Counted from the stretch's first letter, positions 7,268 to 14,390 are shown. The stretch is 64,000 nucleotides of DNA from a virus (IMGVR_UViG_3300037852_000055:36045-100044); one strand, 5' to 3'. Notes: a model not told the origin generated them from the sequence alone. A program made the numbers and translations.

Positions 7268-7357
7268 TTAGTGAATGTAAATCAAACCCACTGCGAACAC
7301 TGTGAACCACAGGGCAACCACAAGGGCTGCAAGGAAAGTTTTGAATTGGTTATACAT
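7268..7357 (-). CDS. Single-pass membrane peptide, 29 aa
   Basis: MYNQFKTFLAALVVALWFTV continues to IYIH and stop. Nearly all of it is one hydrophobic helix. It lies in a 100-base gap between two genes and ends just before the next ribosome site, as coupled small genes do. The ribosome site is weak, so expression is uncertain. Confidence 0.4.
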   Translation of the reverse strand: MYNQFKTFLAALVVALWFTVFAVGLIYIH

Positions 7358-7361
7358 GGGC

Positions 7362-7733
7362 CTAATACCTCACTCTGGTATCGGTAAATGCCGTGGTCAA
7401 AGCTTGGGCAGCATGACGTTTAATGCTGTTCATACATTTTGACAATGCTGGCCCTACTTCCATGTGGCACGCACTGAAATCTACAGGTACAGCCATTGTA
7501 ACCTCGGGCTTGTGCGTTAAAGCTTCAAAACTGTCCTGTGGGTTACTCATGTAGTTTGCATACCACTCTGGCCAGTTTTCGTCTTTGCCATGAGCCTGTT
7601 CGTATACGTGGTGAGCATCAGCGGCCTTACGCATGGCTTGTGCCAATTCATCAACAGATTCAAATACAACATGCTTATGCCCTGCATGTGCCGAAGGTAC
7701 GTTGCTTGTAAATTTAGTCAACCAAGTAAACAT
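7362..7733 (-). CDS. Hypothetical protein, 123 aa
   Basis: The central part, AADAHHVYEQAHGKDENWPE followed by WYANYM, resembles a short His/Trp-rich motif seen in uncharacterised bacterial proteins; I cannot name a function. The ribosome site GGAGGG directly follows a long RNA stem (element E, 7750-7859), hinting at control of its translation. Confidence 0.6.
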   Translation of the reverse strand: MFTWLTKFTSNVPSAHAGHKHVVFESVDELAQAMRKAADAHHVYEQAHGKDENWPEWYANYMSNPQDSFEALTHKPEVTMAVPVDFSACHMEVGPALSKCMNSIKRHAAQALTTAFTDTRVRY

Positions 7734-7749
7734 AGTTAAATGCCCTCCG

Positions 7750-7859
7750 TCACCTAGGCATCATAAGGGCTGTGCCTTGTATTGCCATCGTCTGCACGCA
7801 CTGAGTCAGGGAGAAAACCTAGTTACGCCTAGTGCAGCGGCAACTTGATACCTAGATGA
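7750..7859 (-). ncRNA. Structured RNA element E, leader of the 7733 gene
   Basis: TCACCTAGGCATC (7750-7762) and GATACCTAGATGA (7847-7859) form a 13-pair terminal stem with two G-U pairs. Inside are GTTGCC/GGCAAT and CTGCAC/GTGCAG helices, giving a branched shape. On the minus strand the terminal stem ends three bases before the GGAGGG site of the 7733 gene. The same placement is seen for element A at 10268. Confidence 0.5.
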
Positions 7860-7879
7860 CGCAGAGCATTCGCTCTGCG
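7860..7879. terminator. Perfect 8-bp hairpin
   Basis: CGCAGAGC, an ATTC loop, then GCTCTGCG. It lies eight bases past the stop of the 7887 gene on the minus strand. No U-tract follows, so it may be an RNA-processing or pausing hairpin, or part of leader E, rather than a true terminator. Confidence 0.3.
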
Positions 7880-7886
7880 CTAATAG

Positions 7887-8156
7887 TTATTTGTTTCTTA
7901 AAATATCAAAAGCTTCTGCTATGCCATGTTTAGCAAAATCATCAGGTAACCCCGCTGCACGCATAATTTCTTTAGCAAGGTCTACAAACTTATCGTGCCA
8001 GAAGTTTGCAGAGTTAACTTGATCATCCACAAGTTTAATCAATTCTTTTCGACTCTCAAGGAAATACATATCCCCATACTTGAGTCTTCCTTTTTCAGCG
8101 GCGAAGTCAAACAGTTGGAAGGCATATTGTTTCTCTGTGAACTTGGTATCAAACAT
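7887..8156 (-). CDS. Hypothetical prot., 89 aa, helical
   Basis: AAAGGAGGAGTCT precedes ATG 8156 (MFDTKFTEKQYAFQLFDF), so the longer frame upstream was not used. The product is predicted helical and soluble. No family is recognised. Confidence 0.65.
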   Translation of the reverse strand: MFDTKFTEKQYAFQLFDFAAEKGRLKYGDMYFLESRKELIKLVDDQVNSANFWHDKFVDLAKEIMRAAGLPDDFAKHGIAEAFDILRNK

Positions 8157-8167
8157 AGACTCCTCCT

Positions 8168-8617
8168 TTAATACTTGCATGGTACAGGCCGTTGCCTGTT
8201 GTTCTGTTGCTCCACCAGCTTAAGCACTGGTTCTACATAGTCGCGTGCTACGTCTATCTGAGGGTCAAGGTAGGTATCTCGGTAGGTTTTCGAGTCATTG
8301 TACGTGAGCACAGCTTTCTTGGTAACACGCACAGGTTTACGCTCAGACCAACGACACTCTGCACCTAAGCCTTGTATATCTACAAAACCCCAAGGGGATT
8401 TAACAATTACATGCCCCGGTGTTTCTTGTTCATCCAACTCATCCTCAGTGAACAAACCATATATCGGCCACTTGGTTTTCTCGTTCATTGCCAAGGCGAA
8501 ACTGTGGCACTGTCCTCTGGTAAAAACCTTCTCTACTTCTTTGCTAAGAATACCCTTGGGAATTTGAGTTTCATAGTCTGTTCCAAATACCAAGTAAGTG
8601 ACATTGCAGTATTCCAT
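8168..8617 (-). CDS. Hypothetical protein with GQCH and GHV motifs
   Basis: The 149-residue protein contains TRGQCHSFALAMNEKT, then GHVIVKSPWGFVDIQG. A Cys in GQCH, a His in GHV and an Asp in VDIQG are spaced as in papain- or transglutaminase-like folds. I have no closer family match, so hydrolase activity is only a possibility. The 3351-3725 protein has a similar order. Confidence 0.55.
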   Translation of the reverse strand: MEYCNVTYLVFGTDYETQIPKGILSKEVEKVFTRGQCHSFALAMNEKTKWPIYGLFTEDELDEQETPGHVIVKSPWGFVDIQGLGAECRWSERKPVRVTKKAVLTYNDSKTYRDTYLDPQIDVARDYVEPVLKLVEQQNNRQRPVPCKY

Positions 8618-8620
8618 GGC

Positions 8621-8854
8621 TTACTCCTCTGGTGTATTCACGGTTACCTTACCGCGTTTGCTTGGGGGCAGACACTCGATTAAGTCCCCAAGGGTTAGGT
8701 CTTTGATCTTGAGCCTAGGCAATAGGTCACGAAGATCGTAAGGCGTCTGTTGCATCACGGCATTGTCTGGGGATGCCCACAGTAGAAACTTGCCATCGTA
8801 GGTATACACAGTGCCTATCAGGTCTTGCAAGTGCTCAAGAATTGTCTTAGGCAT
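8621..8854 (-). CDS. Hypothetical protein, 77 aa
   Basis: Start ATG 8854 (MPKTILEHLQDLIGTVYTYD) overlaps the stop of the preceding gene. An in-frame ATG five codons upstream lacks a ribosome site. No domain is recognised. Confidence 0.55.
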   Translation of the reverse strand: MPKTILEHLQDLIGTVYTYDGKFLLWASPDNAVMQQTPYDLRDLLPRLKIKDLTLGDLIECLPPSKRGKVTVNTPEE

Positions 8855-9086
8855 AATGCCCTGTTGCATCCGAGAGTGTATCCACGTTTTCTACCCTTGG
8901 GGCTAAGTACATGATCTGCTCAGGCGTAAGTTCCCCAGAGCACGCCTTGAGGTACGTTGCTTCGTTCATCCATTCCCGGTGGGAATTGTCATAGGACAAA
9001 CCCTCGGATACCTCTAGTTCAGTGATAAGTGATTCGGCATCGTACACCCCAGAGCCGCACTCAGAAAAATCAACTCCGGCTCTCAC
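8847..9086 (-). CDS. Hypothetical acidic protein, 79 aa
   Basis: GTG 9086 overlaps the stop of the upstream gene (GTGA). The product is acidic, including LITELEVSEGLSYDNSHREW. No family is recognised. Confidence 0.55.
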   Translation of the reverse strand: MRAGVDFSECGSGVYDAESLITELEVSEGLSYDNSHREWMNEATYLKACSGELTPEQIMYLAPRVENVDTLSDATGHYA

Positions 9087-9208
9087 TTAGCACCGCCTTT
9101 GGGTAATGCTTTGTACATTTCCTCGGTGAACATAACTTCCCCACGTTTACGCTTGGGCACAGTCTTGAGTGTTTCCCGGCGCTGCTTGTTGCTCAGTGGT
9201 TTCTTCAT
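9083..9208 (-). CDS. Small basic protein, 41 aa
   Basis: AAAGGAG precedes ATG 9208. The product (MKKPLSNKQRRETLKTVPKR) is strongly basic and may bind nucleic acid. It overlaps the end of the zinc-binding frame at 9147-9356. Confidence 0.5.
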   Translation of the reverse strand: MKKPLSNKQRRETLKTVPKRKRGEVMFTEEMYKALPKGGAK

Positions 9209-9356
9209 TGGATTCTCCTTTAATTTCCATCGCTTTGTGTTGTTTGTGTCTTGGGCAATAACTACCGTCACCTGTTTTCCATAGACAACGGTTTACAGGG
9301 CAGAGCTTCCATGGATGATTCAGCTTGTCCTCGGCCACTTTGCTAGCGGTACTCAT
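9147..9356 (-). CDS. Small putative zinc-binding protein, 69 aa
   Basis: Residues 17-40 contain LCPVNRCLWKTGDGSYCPRH, a C-C-C-H set consistent with a short zinc knuckle. The last 20 codons overlap the start of the 41-residue gene in another frame. The ribosome site is weak. Confidence 0.4.
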   Translation of the reverse strand: MSTASKVAEDKLNHPWKLCPVNRCLWKTGDGSYCPRHKQHKAMEIKGESNEETTEQQAAPGNTQDCAQA

Positions 9357-9365
9357 TTGTCTACT

Positions 9366-9878
9366 CTACTTTCCTACTTTGACTGCATGGGCAATATGCA
9401 AACCATACTCCTTGATTTGATCCTCAGTGTATCCAGCAGCTTTGCCAATGGCTTTGTACTTCTTTTTCCACTCTGCAAACGTACGCACTTGGCAACCAAT
9501 TGCCAGTTGACCATAAGCACAGTTTGTAATGCTGTGCTTAGTGCCCTGAATATACAGAGGTGATGTTGCCCAAGCATCGCCAAACACCTGAGCATTGCCA
9601 TACACCCAAGCATTGCCATACACCCAAGCATTGCCATACACCCGAGCATAGCCATACACCTGAGCATAGCCATACACCTGAGCATAGCCATACACCTGAG
9701 CATTGCCATACACCCAAGCATCGCCAAACACCTGAGCATTGCCATACACCTGAGCATTGCCATACACCCGAGCATTTTCCCCAATAAAAGCTGTTTCCTC
9801 CACAGTGGCGGTATTAGCTACCCACCCGCCACCATTCTTATGCTGATGTTGTTCCTTTGGTTTTAGAAAAGTAATCAC
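9366..9878 (-). CDS. Left-handed beta-helix protein with GNAxVY repeats
   Basis: GTG 9878 follows GGGAGGTTACAAA, so the 170-residue frame starts VITFLKPKEQ. Residues about 20-110 are about twelve near-identical hexapeptides of the type VYGNAQ, VFGDAW, VYGYAQ. In hexapeptide proteins each run of three turns a left-handed parallel beta-helix, as in acyltransferases and carbonic-anhydrase-like trimers. The DNA is a tandem array of 18-base units (9570-9775), so copy number may change by slippage. The C-terminus carries a short Lys-rich helical region. A transferase active site is not evident; a structural or sensing role is equally possible. Confidence 0.75.
   Translation of the reverse strand: MITFLKPKEQHQHKNGGGWVANTATVEETAFIGENARVYGNAQVYGNAQVFGDAWVYGNAQVYGYAQVYGYAQVYGYARVYGNAWVYGNAWVYGNAQVFGDAWATSPLYIQGTKHSITNCAYGQLAIGCQVRTFAEWKKKYKAIGKAAGYTEDQIKEYGLHIAHAVKVGK
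9570..9775. repeat. Tandem 18-bp coding repeats
   Basis: Variants of CATTGCCATACACCTGAG follow one another with an 18-base period. They encode the hexapeptide pairs of the beta-helix gene. The third-base identity between units points to recent expansion or gene conversion. Confidence 0.85.
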
Positions 9879-10057
9879 TTTGTAACCTCCCAAATTTTCT
9901 CAGGGTACTCGCACTGCACTTAAGCCAACCATCTACGCCGGGGCTGATGCGTTGTTGTATCCTCCACTTAAATGCAGTACACGTCCTGAGGCGTTGTTCC
10001 CTCATACTACAGGCATTGGTTATTTGTTCTCTGTAGCAGTTGTACCCGTTCCTCAGG

Positions 10058-10255
10058 CTAATTCACCTTGGCAATCAGGCCATCCTTCATTGTTACACTG
10101 GCAAACCACTTGCGCTGATAAGGGGAAGGCCCAACAACAGCAAAGGTGCCATTGTCTTTGTACTCAGGGCCAAAAAATCTTGTCTCAACATAGCGCAGTG
10201 CTTTACCAACAGATTCCTTCAAGGCTTTCTTAGTCGGATAGCTAGCTCCCATCAT
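10058..10255 (-). CDS. Hypothetical protein, 65 aa
   Basis: ATG 10255 has GGAGGG seven bases upstream and begins MMGASYPTKKALKESVGKAL. It is a basic alpha/beta-type protein with FGPEYKDNGTFAVVGPSPYQ. No family is recognised. Its leader contains element A and a hairpin whose loop matches the bases after the ribosome site, so translation may be controlled by RNA structure. Positions 9879-10057 between this gene and the beta-helix gene hold no gene. Confidence 0.6.
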   Translation of the reverse strand: MMGASYPTKKALKESVGKALRYVETRFFGPEYKDNGTFAVVGPSPYQRKWFASVTMKDGLIAKVN

Positions 10256-10360
10256 TGTGATACCCTCCGTACACTCTGTAGCCAATCCACGAATGTCACG
10301 CGGCCACGTCTAGGAATTGTGCGTTTATCTACAGAGTGTACGCAAGGTATCACCCTTGCG
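10256..10360 (-). promoter_or_regulatory. Leader of the 10255 gene: element A plus RBS-pairing hairpin
   Basis: A perfect 14-pair stem joins 10268-10281 and 10329-10342. Upstream on the minus strand, CGCAAGG/CCTTGCG (10341-10360) forms a hairpin whose loop region GTGATACC is exactly complementary to GGTATCAC, which overlaps the GGAGGG ribosome site. Formed together they would make a pseudoknot that hides the site. Confidence 0.5.
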
Positions 10361-10362
10361 TT

Positions 10363-10524
10363 ACCAGTGCCATTGCGGAGTAATAGGATTAAGGTTTGCA
10401 GTTGTGCTCCCAGACACTACTCTGGTTTAGCTCCTAGCGTGGTAGTGTGTATACATGCTAGGCTTATTTGGCTGCGTACAAACGGGACGTTATCCCGTTC
10501 CTACTACTCAGTAATGGCACTGGT
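10363..10524 (-). ncRNA. Structured RNA element B, cloverleaf-like
   Basis: A 26-position terminal stem (10363-10388 with 10499-10524) has 23 Watson-Crick pairs, one G-U and two mismatches. Inside lie AACGGGA/TCCCGTT, CCTAGC/GCTAGG and CCAGA/TCTGG hairpins, giving a four-way junction. The strand is uncertain; minus is chosen because neighbour C has a T-loop sequence on that strand. Confidence 0.5.
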
Positions 10525-10527
10525 ATT

Positions 10528-10656
10528 CCTTAGCACTATGCTGAGTCTTACAGGAGTCGAACCTGTATCACGCACTCGCCCTGCTATGGGTACTTCTAGA
10601 GTGCTGCTAGTCCCCTATGATCTAGCCAAAGTTTAAGACTCAGCATAGTGCTAAGG
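10528..10656 (-). ncRNA. tRNA-like RNA element C with 23-bp terminal stem
   Basis: The first and last 23 bases (10528-10550 and 10634-10656) are perfect inverted copies. On the minus strand the inner end of the stem adjoins ACAGG-TTCGACT-CCTGT, a textbook T-arm directly followed by the 3' stem strand, as in tRNA. GCTAG/CTAGC with a GGGG loop could be a D-arm. The anticodon-arm position holds a 6-pair stem with an oversized 21-base loop, and no CCA follows. It is therefore a tRNA-like RNA or a decayed tRNA, not a standard one. Confidence 0.55.
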
Positions 10657-10661
10657 GTAGT

Positions 10662-10777
10662 CACCAGCACCTTAGTACTTAGCAGATACTTGGAAGGCTA
10701 CACCGTACATTTTTAAGCACCTTCCGGTGCCGTGGTAGTGATACATCGAAGGTCTGCTAAGAATTAAAGTGCTGGTG
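10662..10777 (-). ncRNA. Structured RNA element D
   Basis: CACCAGCAC/GTGCTGGTG (10662-10670 with 10769-10777) and CTTAGCAGA/TCTGCTAAG (10678-10686 with 10753-10761) stack into a long terminal stem. A GCACC-GGAA-GGTGC tetraloop hairpin lies inside. It directly follows element C, making an array of three such RNAs plus the leader A. Confidence 0.5.
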
Positions 10778-11424
10778 GTAGTCACCTTGCATTGGCATCT
10801 TATTGTACATGCTGGTAGGTTTCTCAGATGGGTCACTCGCGTCTATACTCCTAGGCATTTTTCGGTTCATCCTGGGCACACAATGGACGGTTCACTCTGT
10901 CGTTCTCTTTGTCAGCTTGTACAAGACTTTGGACTGAGCCAATGCTTGTGGTGTCCTGCTTTATCCCCTGTCACTCTCTCGCGCAGTGGGAAGGTATATC
11001 AATCGTATACCTGTGATGTACGTTGCACAATACAGTCGCTTGGAGTGTGCCGTGTTTGCGGCCTAGCTGGTACTCAGGCGATTACACAGCCTTGTCCCAT
11101 GCTCCATGCCCGGTTTGTGCCCGGTTCATCCTCTGCCGTATCTTGATACCAGAGTGACAATCACGCCCTGTCACCACGATGTAGCCTTTGCGTTCTGGCC
11201 TCAACGGTTTAATTGTTGGAATGCGTACCGTCCGGTAATGGCGCTCTGTACGCTATCAGTTCGGCTATCCGTGGAACCGTCCGCTAAGGGCGCTCTGTCC
11301 ACTATCGGCTTACCCGCCGAACGTGAAGCTAGACTAGTGGAATAGCAAACCATTGTCAACCACAAAATGTAGTGGTCTAATCTTTGGGCATATACAATGG
11401 GTTGTGTCTTTGTTGAAACCAATG
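10778..11424. other. Gene-poor region with small hairpins and a 49-bp repeat
   Basis: I see no convincing gene here on either strand. The region holds short hairpins such as AGGTATA/TATACCT (about 10992-11012) and a twofold repeat at 11227-11322 with period 49, sharing ACCGTCC and GGCGCTCTGT. CGGTTCATCCT occurs twice (10862 and 11121). It may contain further structured RNAs that I cannot resolve. Confidence 0.4.
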
Positions 11425-11449
11425 AAAAACCCCGGCACGGATGCCGGGG
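11425..11449 (-). terminator. Rho-independent terminator
   Basis: Reading leftward, CCCCGGCA pairs with TGCCGGGG around a 4-base loop and a T5 tract follows. It lies 20 bases past the stop of the 11469 gene and ends the operon that starts near 13125. Confidence 0.75.
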
Positions 11450-11468
11450 CTGATCCAAAGTGCAGTCC

Positions 11469-11639
11469 CTAGTCCCTGAGCAATTCCCATACCCTACGGT
11501 CACCTTCAGAGTATGGGACAATGTATTTCACGCAACCCGGTGTCACTTCTCCACGCTCCACTGGAATGTGTGTGTGTGTACGCTTGAGTTTCGCTGTGTA
11601 TGGTTCCTTACCTTCTGTTGTGTGTACGATCTCTAGCAT
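11469..11639 (-). CDS. Hypothetical protein, 56 aa
   Basis: GGGAGGAAACC precedes ATG 11639. The product (MLEIVHTTEGKEPYTAKLKR) ends WELLRD. It is the last gene before the terminator at 11425-11449. No family is recognised. Confidence 0.6.
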   Translation of the reverse strand: MLEIVHTTEGKEPYTAKLKRTHTHIPVERGEVTPGCVKYIVPYSEGDRRVWELLRD

Positions 11640-11662
11640 GGTTTCCTCCCGGCGTTATGCGC

Positions 11663-11881
11663 CTATTGTAATACCGCGTATACCCTTGAGTAACGCGGTG
11701 CTGGTGTCTTGGCTGTGCTAGGCACTTCCACAGGTGTCCCCGGCAGTTCCCTAGCTTTGGCTACGGTTTCGGCAATGTCCTGGTCTATGACTTCCAAGAC
11801 GTGTGCCGTGGTTCGCGCTATGCGTACACCCTGGGAGTGAACGTCATAGGTGTCAAGGCCTATGCGGGTGATGGTTGTCAT
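11663..11881 (-). CDS. Hypothetical protein, 72 aa
   Basis: Begins MTTITRIGLDTYDVHSQGVR. The start overlaps the stop of the zinc-ribbon gene by one base. Predicted small alpha/beta protein; no family is recognised. Confidence 0.6.
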   Translation of the reverse strand: MTTITRIGLDTYDVHSQGVRIARTTAHVLEVIDQDIAETVAKARELPGTPVEVPSTAKTPAPRYSRVYAVLQ

Positions 11882-12171
11882 TAGAGTAAGTCCAAGTGGT
11901 CACTGCCGCACCGATTGCAAAGCCATCCGGCTTCGCCATCAGCCTCGTCAAAAGCCACTAGTTCAAAAGCAGGGTTCAGGTCATTGTTGAGTGTGCCGTT
12001 GCCACAGTCCTTGCATACGCCTTGCAGTGGCAGGGGTTCATTCTCATCTATTAACGCATAGACTGTGGCTGCATACGCATCATCATCTACAATGTGTCCT
12101 ACAGCTTCGCTCCATTCTGCCTCAGTGATTCTCTCACCTTGAGGGTTCCTGTAAATACCGTCCTCTGACAT
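11881..12171 (-). CDS. Zinc-ribbon protein, 96 aa
   Basis: ATG 12171 (MSEDGIYRNPQGERITEAEW) has GGAG upstream. Residues 56-91 include GVCKDCGNG and WLCNRCGSDH, two CxxC pairs that would bind one zinc. An acidic helical N-terminus precedes the ribbon. Zinc ribbons of this kind contact nucleic acid or polymerase, but the role here is unknown. Confidence 0.65.
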   Translation of the reverse strand: MSEDGIYRNPQGERITEAEWSEAVGHIVDDDAYAATVYALIDENEPLPLQGVCKDCGNGTLNNDLNPAFELVAFDEADGEAGWLCNRCGSDHLDLL

Positions 12172-12211
12172 TGGTATACGCTCCGTTTTCCGGCCACCTA
12201 AGGCCTGTAGT

Positions 12212-12577
12212 CTAGTTAACTCGCACAGCACACTCCCAAGGTATGCTGTACACGTGCTCATTCACAAACTCATAGCCCATGATGAACTTGAACTCCCCAA
12301 ACCCAACCAAGTCAACCTCGAACCCATTGGGTGTTTCTCTGACGTTCTTGGCTTCCGGCCAGTACAACCATGAGTCGTTGCCAGTGCGTGCATTCTTCAT
12401 GGCAATGGCATTGCTACGCACGATAACAACAGGCCGAATATCACCCACAGCAATTCCCGGCTTGATTACTGACTGCCCAAGGTTGCCATTGACAATCAAG
12501 GGTTTCAGCCAGTCATGGCGCACCAGTTTCAACAGTGTGCCCTTAACCACTTTGCGTTTGATCGAAGCTAGACTCAC
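12212..12577 (-). CDS. Hypothetical protein, 121 aa
   Basis: Begins MSLASIKRKVVKGTLLKLVR and has beta-rich segments such as GDIRPVVIVRSNAIAMK and NGFEVDLVGFGEFKFI. The stop-start overlap with the upstream gene is ATGA-like. No family is recognised. Confidence 0.65.
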   Translation of the reverse strand: MSLASIKRKVVKGTLLKLVRHDWLKPLIVNGNLGQSVIKPGIAVGDIRPVVIVRSNAIAMKNARTGNDSWLYWPEAKNVRETPNGFEVDLVGFGEFKFIMGYEFVNEHVYSIPWECAVRVN

Positions 12578-12774
12578 AGGCCACCTCCTATGGCTTTGAA
12601 AAATGTTTCTGGTTTGAACCTCGGGTTATCCCGTTCCAGTTCCCTTGCCAGCAACCTAGCAAGGCCTTTGATTGTTTCGGTACGCTCAACTTGCCAACCT
12701 TCGGATACAGCAAGTTCACGCCCAAGGAACCGCGCCAAGAATTCGTAATGCCGTTTCTGAAACTTTGCTGCCAT
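12574..12774 (-). CDS. Hypothetical protein, 66 aa
   Basis: Start ATG 12774 (MAAKFQKRHYEFLARFLGRE) fits the start of the homologous-looking helical domain, with GGAGCGTAG just upstream. The product is basic and helical. Function unknown. Confidence 0.55.
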   Translation of the reverse strand: MAAKFQKRHYEFLARFLGRELAVSEGWQVERTETIKGLARLLARELERDNPRFKPETFFKAIGGGL

Positions 12775-12778
12775 TGTT

Positions 12779-12931
12779 CTACGCTCCTTGTTTCTGGCAC
12801 AGTACATGCCAAGGTGTCATACTGTCTAATTTTTGCATGAGGATGCCGCCATGCACTTCCCAATAAACCAAGGCATCCTCATAGGTAGGGAACACTCTGC
12901 GGTTAACTTCATACTTTGGGTAGGTTGTCAT
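12779..12931 (-). CDS. Hypothetical protein, 50 aa
   Basis: MTTYPKYEVNRRVFPTYEDA leads into LVYWEVHGG. The start overlaps the upstream stop by one base (12931). No family is recognised. Confidence 0.5.
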   Translation of the reverse strand: MTTYPKYEVNRRVFPTYEDALVYWEVHGGILMQKLDSMTPWHVLCQKQGA

Positions 12932-13125
12932 TAGGCTGCCCATCCTATGTCACAAAGAACAAACCATTTTCCGGTAGCCAAGCATAACCCTAAGGTTTTC
13001 CCTTTGACCGACTTGGCTTTGATAATGCGATACCACTCCCCATCAGGGTCAATGCCTAGGACTTGAGGCCCATGGCCATTTTCATTTTCCCTAATGTCTC
13101 GGTTAATCTCACGTGGAGTCATCAT
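12931..13125 (-). CDS. Hypothetical protein, 64 aa; first gene of its operon
   Basis: ATG 13125 (MMTPREINRDIRENENGHGP) has GGAGGG eight bases upstream. It has a small beta-rich core (EWYRIIKAKSVKGKTLG). This is the first gene after the long control region, so a leftward promoter should lie just to its right. Confidence 0.6.
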   Translation of the reverse strand: MMTPREINRDIRENENGHGPQVLGIDPDGEWYRIIKAKSVKGKTLGLCLATGKWFVLCDIGWAA

Positions 13126-14361
13126 AGACAAAACCCTCCAGTCTCATTTTAGCAAACGCCTAGGCAATTGCAACAACATAATGTAGCGGTGCCAGACTCA
13201 GGTAACCACAATTAGTAGTGTATATTTGTACCACCAATAGTAAAGGCCTAACCCGAAGGCTAGGCCCTTGTGATTCGCTCGATATGTACAGGCTACTAAC
13301 CCTGCATAACCTAGCCCTCCTCTGGCTGTGTCCAGTTCCTCAAAAAGGTTGAAAAGACTCAAGCACCTTAGCATACCGCAAGGAACAAGTCAAGTGTACA
13401 TTTATACGCTTGTCTCCCGGCTTACAAAGGTCTGAATACTCTATAAGGACAGAGGAGTACACGATCATCGTTCCTAGGCCTTCCCTGTGCCAGCAAACAC
13501 TATCCTAGGCGTAAGACCTAATACCAGTATCTATGCTTCTTTTCCAGTGTAGTGCACCTAGCTTGGAACCATGGGTGTTGTAGTCAAGTATAACACCATA
13601 ACACACCTAAAGAATCATACACTTACAAACGCATGTAAAGTATGCTTGACAATGCTAGGCTATTGACCCATGGGTTTCCCTAAGCATTGTCCTTTGGATT
13701 CAATCACTTAGCTTTACCCAAGGGTTCACTGTGTATATACAGTTGCCCTGTCTCCTATTGCAAACCCTTGCGTATCCACGGCATAAACCCCATGGGAAAC
13801 CCTCAGGCAAACCCCCGGCATTCTCCCCTGTCCCTCTCCTCTAGCTCAGTACACAGGTGGCTCGGTTCCTAGGCGTACATATTTATGCGTTAACCCCAAC
13901 CTGGTGCCCTTCCTCAGGTTTGGCCCTAAACTTGCTCAGGCTTTCCCTTCGCTGTTTCTTCGCCCCGCTTCGCCTTTTGTTCCCTAGCTGGATTGCGTTC
14001 CTAGCCCCGTACAGCCCCGAACGTACACTTGTACGCCCTTGACCCCACCCACCTAATATCTGACGATCCTAGGGGAAATACAAGAATCCATATTTAGCGA
14101 AGACAAGGCGAACCCAGGCCCAGTTATCCACAGGTACTCAGTGGTTACCCTTTGGGCTGTGCCTATGCACATCCTAGGTAGTAACAGAGTAGTAACATTG
14201 GGAACACCCAATGGGTTAGAGCTTAGGTAGTAACCAATGGGTACTGCTTTGGGTTACCAGTGTTGACCCCAGAGGTACCCCTTGCAAGGCACTCCACCAC
14301 ACGTCGCGGGGGTGGTCACGTTTGGTTTTTTCCCTATGCGTGTGGGCCCCTATGATTTCCC
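13126..14361. other. Long non-coding control region
   Basis: No gene is convincing here. The region separates leftward and rightward transcription. It contains a GGCCTA/TAGGCC hairpin (about 13251-13265), at least three copies of a near-palindromic 15-mer of the form YGTAYAYTTRTACSC (13212, 13395, 14022; a looser one at 13874), a pyrimidine-rich top strand at 13.78-14.05 kb, GGTAGTAAC repeats at about 14175-14240, and 13 CTAG tetramers by my count. It looks like a regulatory or replication-control region. Confidence 0.5.
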
Positions 14362-14390
14362 TTGTATTCTTAGGCCTCTTATGGTATAAT
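14362..14390 (+). promoter_or_regulatory. Sigma70 promoter for the endonuclease gene
   Basis: TTGTAT (14362-14367), 17 bases, TATAAT (14385-14390). Transcription would begin about 12 bases before the ATG, giving a very short leader. Confidence 0.6.

Noticed and set aside
9570-9775. CRISPR array
   Set aside because: The 18-base units are contiguous, have no spacers and encode the hexapeptides of a beta-helix protein.
10769-11345. Rightward genes of 79-125 codons (10769-11146 and 11106-11345)
   Set aside because: They run through repeats and hairpins, lack ribosome sites and have unlikely Cys/His/Arg-rich composition.
11201-11521. Leftward gene of 106 codons beginning MSHTLKVTVG
   Set aside because: It passes through a strong terminator (11425-11449) and overlaps the better-supported 11469 gene.
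12588-12863. Leftward 91-codon frame MGSAWRHPHA
   Set aside because: It overlaps the better-supported genes 12574-12774 and 12779-12931 in another frame.
13687-14042. Two 61-codon rightward genes in the control region
   Set aside because: Composition follows the pyrimidine-rich DNA, not protein; no ribosome sites.
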